64,000 nucleotides of DNA from Anas platyrhynchos (taxonomy: Eukaryota > Chordata > Aves > Anseriformes > Anatidae), in assembly GCF_047663525.1 (NCBI RefSeq), contig NC_092590.1, positions 15,334,001 to 15,398,000 on the forward strand, written 5' to 3'. Both the position numbers and the translations under genes were made by a program. This document shows, one piece after another, positions 32,601 to 46,052 of the stretch (its first letter is position 1; the number at the start of each line of letters is the position of its first letter). Below the pieces are notes generated by a model that was not told the DNA's origin, searched no databases, and saw nothing but the letters and a program-made list of their open reading frames with translations.

Positions 32601-35600
32601 ATTATGATTTTATGATTTCAGCACTTTTTGGTTCGCTCTGGTAGCTACTCTCTTTGCTAGCTGAAAGCTAGCACATGCAGGCCTTTCTGCCATTCTCACC
32701 TGATTAAAAATCTTTCAAATAAGTGGATTCCTTTGTAAACGTTGTAAGTTTTGTTGTGTATTGTTTGCAGTAACAGTTTTTATAGATTCAGCTTACCAAA
32801 ATGGCAGTGAAATATCCCTCTCTTCATCCCCAAGTTTGTTTTCTGCTGGGTAGTGAACTGAAGTGGCTTAACGAGGGCACACACAAATGCCAGAGAGGGG
32901 AAGGGGGCTGCAGGCAAGGGCAGTGCGTGGTGGAGGAAGCATCTGAGCTCAGGAAAGCAGGTGGGTGTTACCTGCTCGCCTCGTGCTTGCGTCTCTGTGG
33001 AAAAGCAGGCGTGTGTGAATCTGTCCTAAACTAAAAACTGTGGGACAGGCTGCTGGCAAGCAGGGGGAACCTTGGGCAGAGGATGGTTTAAGGATCCTGC
33101 AGCAGGTCATAAGCTTGTCTGCTGGGAAAGCTAGCCCTGGAAGAGCCTGGTGTCTGGAGGAGCTCAAGGCCATCCCTTCCTCTGCTGGTGGGGTAGAAAG
33201 GACCCCATGTGTCAGGGACAGAGCCACCTAGAGTCATTTGTGCTCACTGGATGTATTAGAGCAAGTTTAGACTTGATTTACCCTCCTCAGGTACTTCCTC
33301 CTACTGATCCTGGAACTGTATGAAGTGCAAGACAGAATGCAGCATTTTATTTTATTTTATTTTATTTTATTTTATTTTATTTTATTTTATTTTATTTTAT
33401 TTTATTTTATTTTATTTTATTTTATTTTATTTTATTTTATTTTATTTTATTTTATTTTATTTTTCCATTTTACTTACCAGAAACAATTTCTAGGAACCTT
33501 AACGAAAACTCATTTACTATATAAAAAAGGTGCCTTCTTCAGGCAGTCCCGGTGTTCGGTGCCTAGCTTCCAGCTGCTGTACTTTTATTTTGTTTGCTGT
33601 AGGAGATCTCTCTTGCTTGCCGCACTGTACTGGCAGTTTGATGGAAGCAATTTTGTTTCAAGCAGAGCTTTCAGGAGCACAGGAAGAAAAGCTTCAGTGA
33701 GGAGGTGATCTCAAACATGTTCACTGAGGTTGTTCTGCCTGTTCATTTGTGTAGAGTTGAGTGTCTGCTTTGGCTTTTGCCAGCTCAGGGTTTATTCTCT
33801 GAGTGTCTCGTAGAGGGTTTTTTGGTGGCCTGTTTGCATACAGCGAGCTTGTAAAATAACATTTGGTGAATAGGACTTTATAAAACAACCCTTGCAGCTT
33901 GGCATAAAGGCTCACTGCAAGCCCCAACCATTTCTGTATGACAAAAGCCCTACCCCTCCCTTGTACGTGACTTAACCTTGTCTTAACTGGAAATCTGGGG
34001 GGGGCAGGACGGGGTTGTGTGGTGCAGGAGGCTGTGATTGTTAGGGTGAATTCGTGTTGAAGTTGCTGATACAAACGAGTGGTAATCCAAATGATTTAAT
34101 GGGAGGAAGGAAGGGGGGGGGATTTGTCTGCATTACCACGACTGCTCCTACTGCTGATTCAGCACAGACCAGCAGTGGAGCCTCACGTCGGATCCTAGCA
34201 GCTGCTACAGGTAAAACTACGCTCTGAAAGCAAAGGCATGGGCTGTGTACAGGGCTTCTGCTCCCGTCTGGATCTCAGTGGTTTGGGGAGGACGTTGTCT
34301 GTACGCTTTGATTGATGTAGCAAAGTGCTGCGGTGTAATGCTGACTATGCCCTGAGTAGTGTTACAGCTGAGAATATCCTTTTCCCTTCCCACCATTACT
34401 GCCGCCCCCTGTTAGGCGTATCTACTCTAAACTAAAAAGCATTTCCACAACGTGTAGTGGAGACAAAGCAGCCTACAGTGTGCTGGCAGTTTGAGGAAAA
34501 AAAATAAAAATAAAAAATTGGGACTTACGTGGACCTGCCTAACGGATGTTATTTCTAAATCTGCCGGCCTTTATTTTGGGCTTGTCTTCACTTGAAAAGG
34601 ATTTTCCAAGTGTACTGCTAGTTACACAAGCTAACTCTCTCATGGAGGCCTAATTTATGGCAGGCTAGTTTCCATCAGTTCTCCAGAAACAAAAACTGCA
34701 GGTGGAGGAATTTGAGTCTTCAAAGTGCTGCTGCTGTGCTCGAGCTGTTGCTAGCAGTTTCGCTGAGCAAGGCATTGTGCTTGTCCACGTTCCAGCCAAT
34801 TTCACTTTGCCAATAAAAGTTTGCTGGTATGTCCCAGCCCCTTGCACTTGCATTCGGGAAAATGCTTTTCTGAGATGTGGGGGCAGTTTCTCTCCACCCT
34901 TAATCCACACTGAACGTGGAGGTTTCAGGTAAGGCGTTACAGGAAGCAAAAATGTGCCTGGCTTTTTACACGGTCTGTATCTTCTGTGTGTCTTTGGACT
35001 GATGATGGGAAAACACTATAGAAAAATCAGCTCTGGTGGCTTATGACTTCCTCAAGGTGGCTGTCCTGATCCCCTTCTGCCTCAGGTTACTCTCCGACTC
35101 TAATATTCTGTCCCGTCATTGCAGTCCCACGTTCATAAGGCATGACACATCTGCTGGCTCAGCTCAGGCACATGCTTCTCGCCCTGACCCTTTTCTGAGC
35201 GATAACGTGTCTTGAAATGCAGCTGGGGGTTCTGTGACAGCCTGGCACGGATGGTTTGGGAACCAAGTATGGGAACCAGCTGCGTGTCAGTAACTAATCG
35301 CTGGTGTTTTTGTTCCCTTCTGTTCTGTTTTCGCAGGAGAGCGGCCCTATCAATGCGCCATGTGTCCCTACTCCAGCTCTCAGAAGACCCATCTAACCAG
35401 GCACATGCGCACCCACTCAGGTTGGTAAGGGGGTGGCGGTGGCAGCAGCATGCCTCAGGAAAAGGGGGTGGCTCTGGGTGAGACGAGGCGCTCATCTCGT
35501 CCAGGATAGCCTGAGCTTTAGCTGCTGGTTTTAACAGAGAAGGCTGTCCTTACCTGCTAAAATAATACTGTCATTCATACAAGTGTTAATGGGGGAATAT

Positions 35601-38600
35601 ATATTTTTTTCTTTCCCTTCACTATCCATGATGTATTCTGAGGTTCATAGGACTGCTGTAGTAGTCTTAGTCTAGTAGTAAACACAACATTGCAATGATG
35701 TAGGAACAAATTCTTGCCCTCTGTCTGCTGCAATACCTCGGTTCAAATCAGTGAAGCTGGGAGAGGTTTGAATAGCTGAGAAGCTCCCCTGTGATGTTTG
35801 TTATCTCATCGCATCGAGGAGCTTCGAGGAAACCCTCAGTTTTTGCTTAGTATTACAAAAAGATTCAAAGCAGTGCCTGCTTCTGGCAATGAGCAAACTC
35901 AGGAGTTTTTTTTTACAAATGATGATTCAGTCTTGTGGCACTATGGGGCAGAATTAGCAATTTTCACTAGCATTTATTTTCCATCATTGATCGCAAAGCT
36001 GTGGTGTTAAAAACATCTGCTCTCTTGTGAATCTTTTTGTTTTGTTTTGAATAAAACAGCAGCATTTTTTTCTGAGCTCTTACTCCACAGTCCTGCGAAA
36101 CGCAAGCACAGGTGTACTTAGTGACCCTTTTAGGGTAGCTGAGGTAGATGCTTTGGGCTTGCTAAAATCTGAATTGACCAACCCTAGATGAATTCCCATC
36201 CCTGGCAAACAGTAATAAAAGCCTCATGAACAGTAGCTGTTTTGATTTCAATAGCTGACACCAGAAGGCATTTTTAAGTGTTGTGGGATGGGGGTTTGGA
36301 CCCATTGAAAATAGCCAGCTTAAAAATGATGTGCCAGTGTTTTGGTTAGAGAATTTTTCAATTGAATTCTTTCAGAAACAAAACCAAAACCAGCCAAACA
36401 AACAAATTTTTTAACTCAACCTCTGGGCTAAAAGTGAATTTGCAAATGGTTTGGTCAAAACTTACCGAGCCTGGAAACTATTTCCTGAACATCCTCTTCT
36501 CCCCTTGTCTGTGCAAAGAAGTCTGAAATCCAAAGGGGGACAAGGAGTGGGATTTGCCCTTGGTCATTGAGTTGAAGGTCTGGGAAGGAGGGCATGAGCA
36601 GTGCTGACAGGAATGGGATTGCACATAGGAGATTGCTCTCAGGGTTTTTTTTATTAACAGCTGTCATAACTTCTGTTGCCCTTCTTGCCTTGCCCCCTTG
36701 CCCCGGCCTTTCTGTAGCAACTTCTGAGCAACTTCCAGATTCTTGCAGTTCAAAAGCTGGACTTTTAGGGCAAACCAGTGCTGATTTTAACTATGTTCAA
36801 GTGTGAGGCAGTGAAGTGCAGTGCTTTATAGTCCGCTGCACTTTTATGTAGCTGTCTTGGCCACCTTAGTGTGTCACTTCCACTTGCACAGGAACGTCGG
36901 ATGTGGTTGAGGTGCCAGACACAAGCTTTCTGTGTACAGTGTGTGCGTTACCTGTTGGATATGGCCTTCCAACATTTCTGAGCACTCTGTGTGGTTGGAA
37001 CAGCCTGTTGAAGCACATATGAGAGTGGGACTTCTTGTCCTCACTGTCTATAACGTGAAGCTGTTGTATGAAGTGTAGGTGAATAAGGTCCACCCTTGGC
37101 AGGAGTATGCCCAGTGAAGCACCTCAAGGTTAAGCTCGTGGAAAAGGTCACTGGGAGTCGAGGAGGAGGTGAGAGGAAGGAAAGAAGATGGGCTGGATCA
37201 AACCAATCCTTCGTTAAATAACAAGGAGATGCTGCAGGCAGAAATGAAGTGTTCTAGGCTCCTCAGCAAGTGTCACCAGCCCGCCTTGCCAGGGAGGCAG
37301 CACAACCTGTTGCAGTCTGTGTGGCTGACACACAAATGGACAGCGCAGTCACGGCGATGTCGCGTTAATTGCAGGCTGCTCAGGTCTCCTGAGTCATGGG
37401 GCTTCCGAGGAGCAGCATGAGTCGGGGCAGCGGGCTGGAGGGATGGCACAAATACTATTGTACCATGGACATAAGGGCCTGGGGTGGCTTCTCAGTGTGC
37501 CTTCGAAGTGGCATGCACTAGTTCCACAGGTCAGTTTTGAGATGCTGGTTTAGGGCTTGAGAGCATCCCGAGTTCCTCAGCTGAATTTGCCTGTGTACAA
37601 ATATTCTCAGAGTATTTTTGTATCGATTTATTGTGCTGAAAGTGTTTTTCCTGCGTGCTTTGATGTGTAAATGGAAAGCCAGTTGGGCTGCAGCAGCGTG
37701 TGCTAAACCTAACATTTCGAAAACACTTATGCAAGAGTAACTCCAGAAATGTAAATGCAGGTTTCAGTAGTAACGCCATGGCTTTAGAATGCCTAGGATT
37801 GCCTTGCCAAGAGTAGCCCGCAGCCAGCACGTCGTGTTTGAAACATAAACTCCAGCAAACTGAGCTATCAGAGGCCAAGATCAGCTAAGCAGGGTGTTTC
37901 TCTCACAGGCGTTGGTTTTTGCTAGCTTATTTTCCCTTACTTCTTTTCTCAATGCAAGCATGAAGTACGCTAACTCTGTGTAAAGTTGGACTTTTTGAAA
38001 CGTTTGTGTGAAACTGCTATTCATCCAATGTTGCATTTCGTTTTTCTACAATGCATTCAATGGACCAGTTGGGTATGGATTCCATTTGCTAATATTACTG
38101 TAGAGGGATCTCTGCCGGTATGTATGCATAGCCAGAACCCGTGGCGTTGTTACTGCTTGTTTGGTTGTGGATCCCTTTCCTCCCAATCCTTGCCCCTCCT
38201 CTCTTTTTTTTTTTTTATTTTGTATATCGTTTTTGGTGTCTCGTGGATGTGTTTGTGACTTGTGGATTTCCTATGTTGGTAGTGTTTAATTTTAAAGGCG
38301 CATGGATCATTTTGTTTGCCTTTTTGAGTTCCGTATCTCCGTGCCCGTATTAGCACAATGCCGTTTCCTTTCCACCCCCGTGCTCAATAATCATCATCGT
38401 TCCCTTCCGCCCTTCCTTCCTTAGGTGAGAAGCCATTCAAATGTGACCAGTGCAGCTACGTGGCCTCAAACCAGCACGAAGTGACTCGGCATGCGCGGCA
38501 GGTTCACAACGGGCCGAAGCCTCTGACTTGCCCACACTGTGACTACAAAACAGCCGACCGCAGCAATTTCAAAAAGCATGTTGAGCTCCACGTCAACCCG

Positions 38601-40124
38601 CGCCAGTTTCTCTGCCCTGTCTGTGACTACGCGGCGTCTAAAAAATGCAACCTGCAGTACCACATCAAATCCAGGCACCCCGACTGTTCAGACATCACCA
38701 TGGATGTCTCCAAGGTGAAGCTACGGACTAAAAAGAGCGAAGCGGACTTTGCCGAGGGCGTTAACGACAAGGCGGAGAAGGAGCAAACGAAGGGGGAGTC
38801 GGCCGCAAAGAAAGCGGAGAAAACTGTGAAAGTGGAGAAAAAAGAGAATTTAGCAAAGGAAAAGAAGCCGGCAACCAGCGTTTCGGCAGGCCAGGTGACA
38901 ACCAGAAGTCGGAAATCAGCTTCAGAAAACAAGGAGGTGGATATTAAAACTGAGAAAAATGCTGAGAAAGCATGTAAAACAAAGAAGATCAAAAGAAAGG
39001 CAGAGGCAGAAGTAAATTCCTCAAAGCAAGAGCCTGCAAATGACACCTCAGCAGTAACAAAAAAGAAAAAGAAAGTGGAAACTAAGCCCAAAGACTACCA
39101 GGAAGCTCAAAAAAATGAGGCACCGGAGGAGGAGCCTAAAAAGCAAAATTCCTGCCTTAAGAAAAACAAAAAAAAGAAAGCTCTGAAAAACAAGCACAGC
39201 AGGAAAAGCAGTCGACCTGATCAGGAGAAGATGGAGGAAGAGGAGATGCCAGACGAGTGTCCTCTTAGAGAAGAAGATGGGGGTGTGAAGCCTGACGGTC
39301 TGAGCGGCGACCAGGTGAAGGAGCAAGATCCTGCTGGCCCAGCATCATCAGGTGATGGTGGTGGTCACACTCACGAGGGTGAGAGCGTCAGTGCTGAAGG
39401 AGGTTCTGCACAAGAGCCTGGACAGCTTTGTCTGGCAGAGCAGGATGCAAACGCAGACAGTGAGGTGAAGGATCAAGGCATGCCTGCTGCAGCAGAGGAG
39501 AGCAAAGACGCCGACTGTGAAAAAGAGGAGAGAAAGGTGGATACGGAGGAGAACGCTTCCTCTGAAGAATCTCCTCAGGAGGCGTCTTCTGAACACACGT
39601 CGGATGAGCCCATGGACGCGTTACCAGATCTGGAGCCTGAGAAGGAGCCAGAGGAAACGTGCGTGGCAGAAACTGTGAGTAACCCTGACCCGATGGACCT
39701 GACTAAGGCACGCCTGCCGGCGACAGAGCCCACGGGAGATGCCGTGCCAGCACCTGCACCCCCAGAAGGGTGCGTTCAGAGCCCTACGGTAGCGCTGGCC
39801 TTACCGTCTCCGGGTAACGCAGCAGGGAATGAATCTCAGGAAATGGAGGAGGATGAGGGCATCCACAGCCACGAAGGCAGCGACATCAGCGACAACATAT
39901 CGGAAGGAAGCGATGATTCGGGGTTGAACGGCGCTCACTCTGTGCCAGAGGAAGCCAGCCCGAAGGCATCAGAGGGAGCTGCAGACAGCACAGTGGTCAG
40001 GGAGAACTATGTGTGCATTTTCTGTGACCGCTCGTTTAGAAAGGAGGGCGAATACAGCAAGCACCTCAATCGCCACTTGGTCAATGTATATTATCTCGAG
40101 AAGGCGACAAAAGGGCAGGAGTAG
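29633..40124 (+). CDS. REST: REST (NRSF), RE1-silencing transcription factor (complete)
   Basis: Zinc-finger repressor that silences neuronal genes by binding the 21-bp RE1 element and recruiting SIN3/HDAC through its N-terminus and CoREST through its C-terminus. Coding exons are 29633-30533, 35337-35420 and 38425-40124; the 84-bp middle exon and phases are those of mammalian REST. Product 894 aa. The N-terminal repressor region has [20 protein letters not shown] and [21 protein letters not shown]2H2 fingers: ZF1 162-182; ZF2-ZF8 in a cluster from 219 to 413 (Cys starts at 219, 251, 279, 307, 335, 364 and 392); ZF9 857-879. A Lys/Glu-rich linker (about 420-800) follows the cluster, and the phosphodegron region [11 protein letters not shown] starts at 805 with SEGSDDSG after it. 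The long Pro/Met/Gln repeats of mammalian REST are missing, which explains the length (human 1097). The ATG at 29633 begins MATQVLGQ like mammals. Splicing into exon 2 uses a CAGCAG acceptor (about 29620-29625) in the 5' UTR. Confidence 0.97.
33345..33464. repeat. (TTTTA)n microsatellite in REST intron 2
   Basis: About 24 uninterrupted copies of TTTTA. The purity suggests recent expansion and length polymorphism. The open frame across it is a low-complexity by-product. Confidence 0.95.
35417..35430 (+). promoter_or_regulatory. Tandem splice donors at the end of REST exon 3
   Basis: The frame-keeping donor is CAG/GTTGGT at 35421. Four bases later, at 35425, is TTG/GTAAGG, closer to the donor consensus in the intronic part. 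Use of the second donor adds GTTG and gives codons ending Ser-Gly-Trp-stop; intron retention also gives Ser-Gly-Trp-stop. Either product would stop after ZF5. Confidence 0.6.
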
Positions 40125-43100
40125 AATTAAATAGTTGTGGTTTTGGGGTATGTGTATCTTTTGTAAGATCTTATATAGCTCGTGTACAGATGCTGTAGAT
40201 TTTTTTTTTTTTTTTTTTTTTTTAAGCATGGGTTGCTTTAGAGTCTGCGTTGGGATTTATTTTTCAGTTGAAAATATTTTTGACGACTTTTTATGTAATG
40301 AACTCATTAACTGTTGGATCTCCTCGTTAGAGAAGGCAGGTAGGGCGTATGAGGCCGTGTCCCGTAAAGTCTGTCTGCTTCTAGTCCGTTAGCTTATGCA
40401 GTTATTTTATAAATAGAATTTTAGGAACAAGACTGTAGCAACTCATACACAAGTTGGATGTTTATAGAGCCGCTGACAGTTGCTTTTTGTTCTAGCAGCC
40501 AACTCATCTCTTTCCCCTCTCCTCTGCCTTTGTTTCAGTTCTTCGTAATGTCTCTGGACGTTCAAAGTGGTAAAAACTACTCAATGTTTTTTCTACCAGG
40601 GTGATAGCTTCTATTACATAAAAGAGCACTTTGTAAAAACAAATCAAAGTTGGCTAGCGATGAACGTGACTGTTGGAGATAATTATAATTGTGAGTGTAC
40701 ATTTCAGATCCCCGAAGTGTGAACAGTGAGCCAAAATTTGGGGTTAGTCCTTCCAACTTTTGATTGGAGAACCTGTCTTGATTAATGTCTTATTAACTAT
40801 GATACATACTTGGCTCCGCTGTGGGGAAGTAAATTCGTTATTTTTAATTTTCTGCTTTTTTTTTTTGTGCTTTAAAGGCTTAAAATATTGCACATTGTTT
40901 TTGTTTTTACCTATGCAGTTTAATCCTTTAGAAATAGCGCTTGTGCAGTACGTGTACACTTTATATATGCATGTTTGGTTTTGTTTGTGTAGCCATTTTT
41001 ATTTCAAAACATTCAGATTCGTTGCTTACCATGGGCCAGTTTTTTTTTTTTGTGATTCTCTTTACTGCATATTTTTCTTGTTTTTGTGGGGTATTGCTAC
41101 TTGTGCATGAAATTATGAATTGTTTGGCTATATATTTTTGACTAGCTTTAAAATTTTATAGCTGTTGAGCAAAAGGATACCAATGCAGTTTCAAAACACT
41201 ATTTTTTTTTTTCCATAGAAATGCCACTTCTGGTATTTTTAATACGTATCCAGAAGAAAAAATTCTAATTTCTAATTTGGGATCACCAGACAGGGCAATG
41301 CGTGCTCTCAGTGGAAATGTCTGCAAGTTCTGCAAAGTCCATCTGATCTGTTTTTTTCCTTTTTAATTTCCACAATGGACAGCAGTCAAACTTCATGAAC
41401 TTAAAAAATAAAATAAAAATGTAGCACTGATATAAGTATGGTTCATCAAAATCTAATGTCTCACCAAAACCAACCAACCAAACAAAAAAACCCACAAAAA
41501 TAACTGGTAAGCAACAAACCTGGTATTAAAACTTGTAGGAATTCCTGCTCCTTATTCATTCAAGTTGCGTTTAGTAAAACCATCCTGCTTCCATGCAGAG
41601 GGAGAAACATGTAAGATTGTGCTCTTAGGTCTGTGTGCAAGAACCATCACTGCAGGAGTTTTTAATTCTAAGCAGATTTCTCTTCTGGTGCACAGAAACA
41701 TGCAAGAGATTGCATGCCTGCTGCTTGTAGTAGTAAAATGTGAACAAAATCCAAATAAGCAGGGAAGCACAAAACACTCCCATCTCATCTGTGCTGCAGA
41801 ACACCACCGTTAGCTCCCTTTTCAGCTGGAGCAGTTGGGGGTAGCTTCTTGTCAAATCCAAAGAAGCAAATTTGGAGGCAGGTGTTTGGAGAGGAGAGAT
41901 CAATCAGTATTAGTGTGTTTTATGACCTAAAATGTTCTGGACTATACCCCATTTTGCTCTGCCTGTCCCTATATCAGCTTCTTCTCCAAACAAACCCTCT
42001 TGAATGAATAGAGAACAACAATGCTACGTTGCTTCTCCTTTTGGGAGAGATCGGTATAAAAGGAGGCCAAAGATTTGAGAGGGAGGACATCCCTCGTGGC
42101 AGAAATAAGTTGTATAGTGAGATTTTGTTTGCTTAGATAGCATTCAATCCTTACCTTGGCTGTGACAATCAGTGTCAACTAAAGATCACGTTGCAACTAT
42201 ATTTATGTTAAACGTTAAGAAAATAAACCTAGATGAATTGTTTTCCTAGACAACCAGTTGTGATAGTCTTAGATATTTTTTTTTCCCCAGTGATATATAA
42301 TGTTGCCACCATTTGTGAGCAATGTGAACAGATGCTGGGAATTCCAGTACTGTGTAGAGATTTTATAGCTCCCCTTTGGCATTTGCCATCTTCTGAGAGA
42401 CTTCAAGGACTTCAGCTATGTTCAGATAAACTTGTGGACTGGCCTGATAGTTTTTTTTTTTTTTTTTTTTTTTTTTTGTTAATTTTAAAGGAAAGTATGG
42501 TGTAGACTGACTTGAAATCTCTCTTTATGAGATAAAAAAGTGTGTTTTTTTGAGATACTCCTCTGGACATTTCTGGGAAGTGGTCAAGGTTTTAATGCGT
42601 GATCTACCAAGAACTCTTTGAAGACAACGGTGCTTCTGTTAAGCAGTGTTTTATCACAAGATAATCTTAATATTGGAATATTAAGAAGAAAAGTCTACTT
42701 TAGACCCTTACCAGCAATGTCCTGAGATGCCTACTGTTGGGTACGTAGCTGTGTTGGAATTATCTGCTTGGTGAAGGCCAAGATTTGGGAGTATGTTAAT
42801 TAAAGCAGCAAAGATTTTACTGTGTTGTGTATCTAAAATGTTAGAAATGTCTAATAATGAATATTTGATGTGGAGTGTATGAATTAGGTAACCTACCACA
42901 CGTGGGGGTTTTGCATTGCTGTATCTCCTTTTTAAACAATGACTTCTGTCTCTTTCAATATTCTTAAATTATTCTGTGTCAGTTTGACCAATACTAGCAA
43001 TTTCTTTTTGTCTTGATGATGATAACCTGCACGAGTGTTCAATTCATGGCCGCAGGGAGTAGCACCAGGACAGCTCTGCACTGCCGGTCCTTGGCTGAGC

Positions 43101-43800
43101 AACACAGTGTGTGGGGTTTTTGCCTGTGTGGATCCTCCGTACACTCAAAGTAACTGCCCTAAGAAACGATCCAGAAGTGGATTGCACTCATAATCCAATG
43201 TTTTTGGGTTTTGATGGTCTAGGCTGAAACTTCATTAATTGAAAAAAAGAAGGTTTGACAACTGACAGGCCAGTTAAGATGTGGTAGCGTCATTAATTTC
43301 AACAGACTTAGATTCAACAGATGTAGCTGAAAAGTATTAACCAAATTCAAGTTTTCTTGAATGGCAGTTCTGTAGATATGTGGCATACGTACAATATTAA
43401 CAGAATCCGAATAGCTTATGGAATTATTTTATGTGTACATATACTTCCTCCCTCTAAAATTATACTAGCTAACAAACGTTTGTAAGCTGGCACGGAAATG
43501 TGTTTGTGATGTTTGGTTGCACCATGTTTGATGCTTTTACAGTGCAATACTTGTATTCTCTGAATTAAACCAAAGGTAATTTTTTTTCATGCTCTTTCTA
43601 CTGTAGTGCATGACAGCCTTTTCTACGTTTTTACTAGATGTAAAACAAGCCAGATCGTACATCCTGTTTTTACTTAAGACATGTATAAGTCTTTTGTCCA
43701 AAATGTAGTGTAAAGTTAAACTAAATTGCATTATATTAACCCGTACAAGTGTATTTTCCTAAGCATAGTTATGATTAAATAAACTTTATTAAGGAACTTG
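40125..43800 (+). other. REST 3' untranslated region
   Basis: From the TAG at 40122-40124 to a plus-strand AATAAA at 43778-43783 (with an earlier one near 42224). It is AT-rich with T runs near 40200, 41041 and 42451. About 3.7 kb matches the long REST 3' UTR of mammals. The extent is inferred from signals only. Confidence 0.6.
42451..42477 (+). repeat. Poly(T) run in REST 3' UTR
   Basis: About 27 T. A similar run of about 24 T lies at 40200-40223 close to the stop codon. Confidence 0.9.
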
Positions 43801-46009
43801 CAGCTTCTATCTACTACTTATTAATTAATAGCTACCAGAGATGTTTTTAACTGACGGCAGCAGCAATGCAAGCATCACTGCATCTTTAAGCCATCAGGAC
43901 AGAATGATGTGGGGAGCTAGGATATACCTGCCAAGTGCATGCATGTGCAGTCCTGACTGCAGAAAGGGACCGTGGCTCCAGAAATAAGGTCTTTTTTCCC
44001 CTTTAATTATGTTGTATTCATTTATCTCCCCGCTTGAATTAAAGCTAGGCACGAAGTCAGAGATGCAGACTATGTTCAAACGTAATGCTGGGCCTGTGTG
44101 AGAAGTACAACTTGATGGAAGTTGCAGATCTGAATTTCAGGTTTAATGCTGGTGACAGTTCCTCTTGCGTTCCCAGAGGATGTGTGGTTCTGATGATTTG
44201 GGGAATTCGTAGCAGATTTATAAAAAATGAGGTCACCTGTCTTCAGGGATACTGGAAACGTCTTGAGAGCTGTGGAGCCCGATGTATCCTGCAGCTCTGA
44301 TGCTAACCTGTCTTCCAAGGCCTGGCCATGCTGACCTGGTACTAACGTGGGACTCTTCTTCTTTGCCATGGGAACCAAGGCAAGTGATGCTTGATTAAAT
44401 TGTGGGGATAGCTTTATACGCAGTTACTGCAGCTTTGAACAATTTGGGGTGCTCCACAAAGCACAGGAGGTGAGTGTTCATGTTTGCTGATTGATCGTTT
44501 TCTTGTATGCAACTTCTCTCATTCCCCCAAGGGTGATGGTCTTAGTCTGTCAGTGAAAATTTGGGTTTCAGGTAACGCTGAAGCACCAAAGAGCAGGGGG
44601 CACTGCTGCTACAGGACATGGCCTTGGAGGGTGCCGGATGGAGGAGCTGGGACCAGGTAAGGGGCACGTTTTGGCTTGCAACTCTTAAGGTCTTGTAGGT
44701 AATGTGTATAGTTTACCATAAGGGGGGTGTGTAAGGACAGGGAGCAGGCATGGTACCCAATCCTAATTACGAGCTGCAAGAGAGGTGGCCTGAGAGTGTG
44801 ACACAGAGATGGAGGGGTACTTCTGTGCCTCTCTGCCTGTGCTGTGTGAGTTAATTATTTCAGACAGGATCAATAGAGGAGGCCCTGCCCTTTACATGAC
44901 CAGCTCATGCTGTTTCCCCTCCAGAAAGAGTCAAAATCAGGTGAAATCTCAGAAAGTAGGTTGCCAATGTGAGAAACAATTTTCCCTTATACCTATAGCC
45001 AGGTCATCCTTCACCCAGCTTCTTGCACTAGGCTGAAAACTTGCTGCTTGCTGCTAATTTGTGCACACAAGTGCAAGGCTGTGTGGTACCAAGGCAGCGT
45101 GTGAACGCGATGAAATACAAAGCTCACGATTTTGGCTTGGTATTTTTTTGTTTCTTTGTGTTGGTTTCATATGTAAGTAGTTAGCACTTGCAGCACGGAT
45201 CTGCAACACAGCACACGCTCCTGTCTAACACACGTGCAGCGCAGCACGTCTGCCTGCCCCCAATCCAGCCTTGCTCTTTGCACTGTTTTTTCAGCATGCC
45301 TGAGCCCTGCAGTCATGGAGCAAAACTGAAAAGAGGGCTGAGCTGGAGAACCTGTTTTTTATAAAGAGCTTACACTTTTTTCCTCCCCTTTCTGTGCTAT
45401 TCTTTCCAAAAAGCATTTCAAGCCCTGCTCAGAGCTGTCCAGAGTAACCCTGGTGGTTTGAGGTTCCCGTCTCCCCTGTTCCCCTTTCTTGATTTAGGGC
45501 TGCACGGTGAGGCTCAGTTGGGAACGTGAGGCACAGACTAATTAAAATTTCTGGCCACAGCCACACCGAGGCACCCAGTCTCTGAAATGTGGTGTTCCCA
45601 CCATCTCGTTATCCTTGAGCAGCTGGTGAAGAGCACTCTGGTGTTTCGGGCTGCTGTGAGCCCACCTTCACAGGCACAGCTCTGCCACCAGGGGGATGGA
45701 GAGGGCAAGTCAGTGCCCACAGGGTACCTTGGTCTCTGTCCTGGGCGCTGCTGGACAAGCACCAGCAGTTTGGCTACGAGGTCTGTGAAATCAGCTGCTG
45801 GTGAAGAGAGTTTACAGGTAGTTTCACGTGATTAGTGACTTGTAAATAAAAAATCGGGAAGCAGATGCTTGAAACTTCTGGGCCATTGGGCTCCCAGCCC
45901 AGTGCACCTTTTCCACGTTAAGGGCTATTTTGGGGGCATTAATAGTGAGCAAAATCCTCAAGGTGATATTTGCAGGGCATTTTGTTCTTCTCCTGCCATG
46001 AAAAGCAGC

Positions 46010-46012
<3 letters not shown>

Positions 46013-46052
<40 letters not shown>
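46013..46052 (+). repeat. Poly(T) run, about 40 bases
   Basis: The longest mononucleotide tract in the window, followed about 40 bases later by TTTA units. No retrocopy was recognised on either side. Confidence 0.95.
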
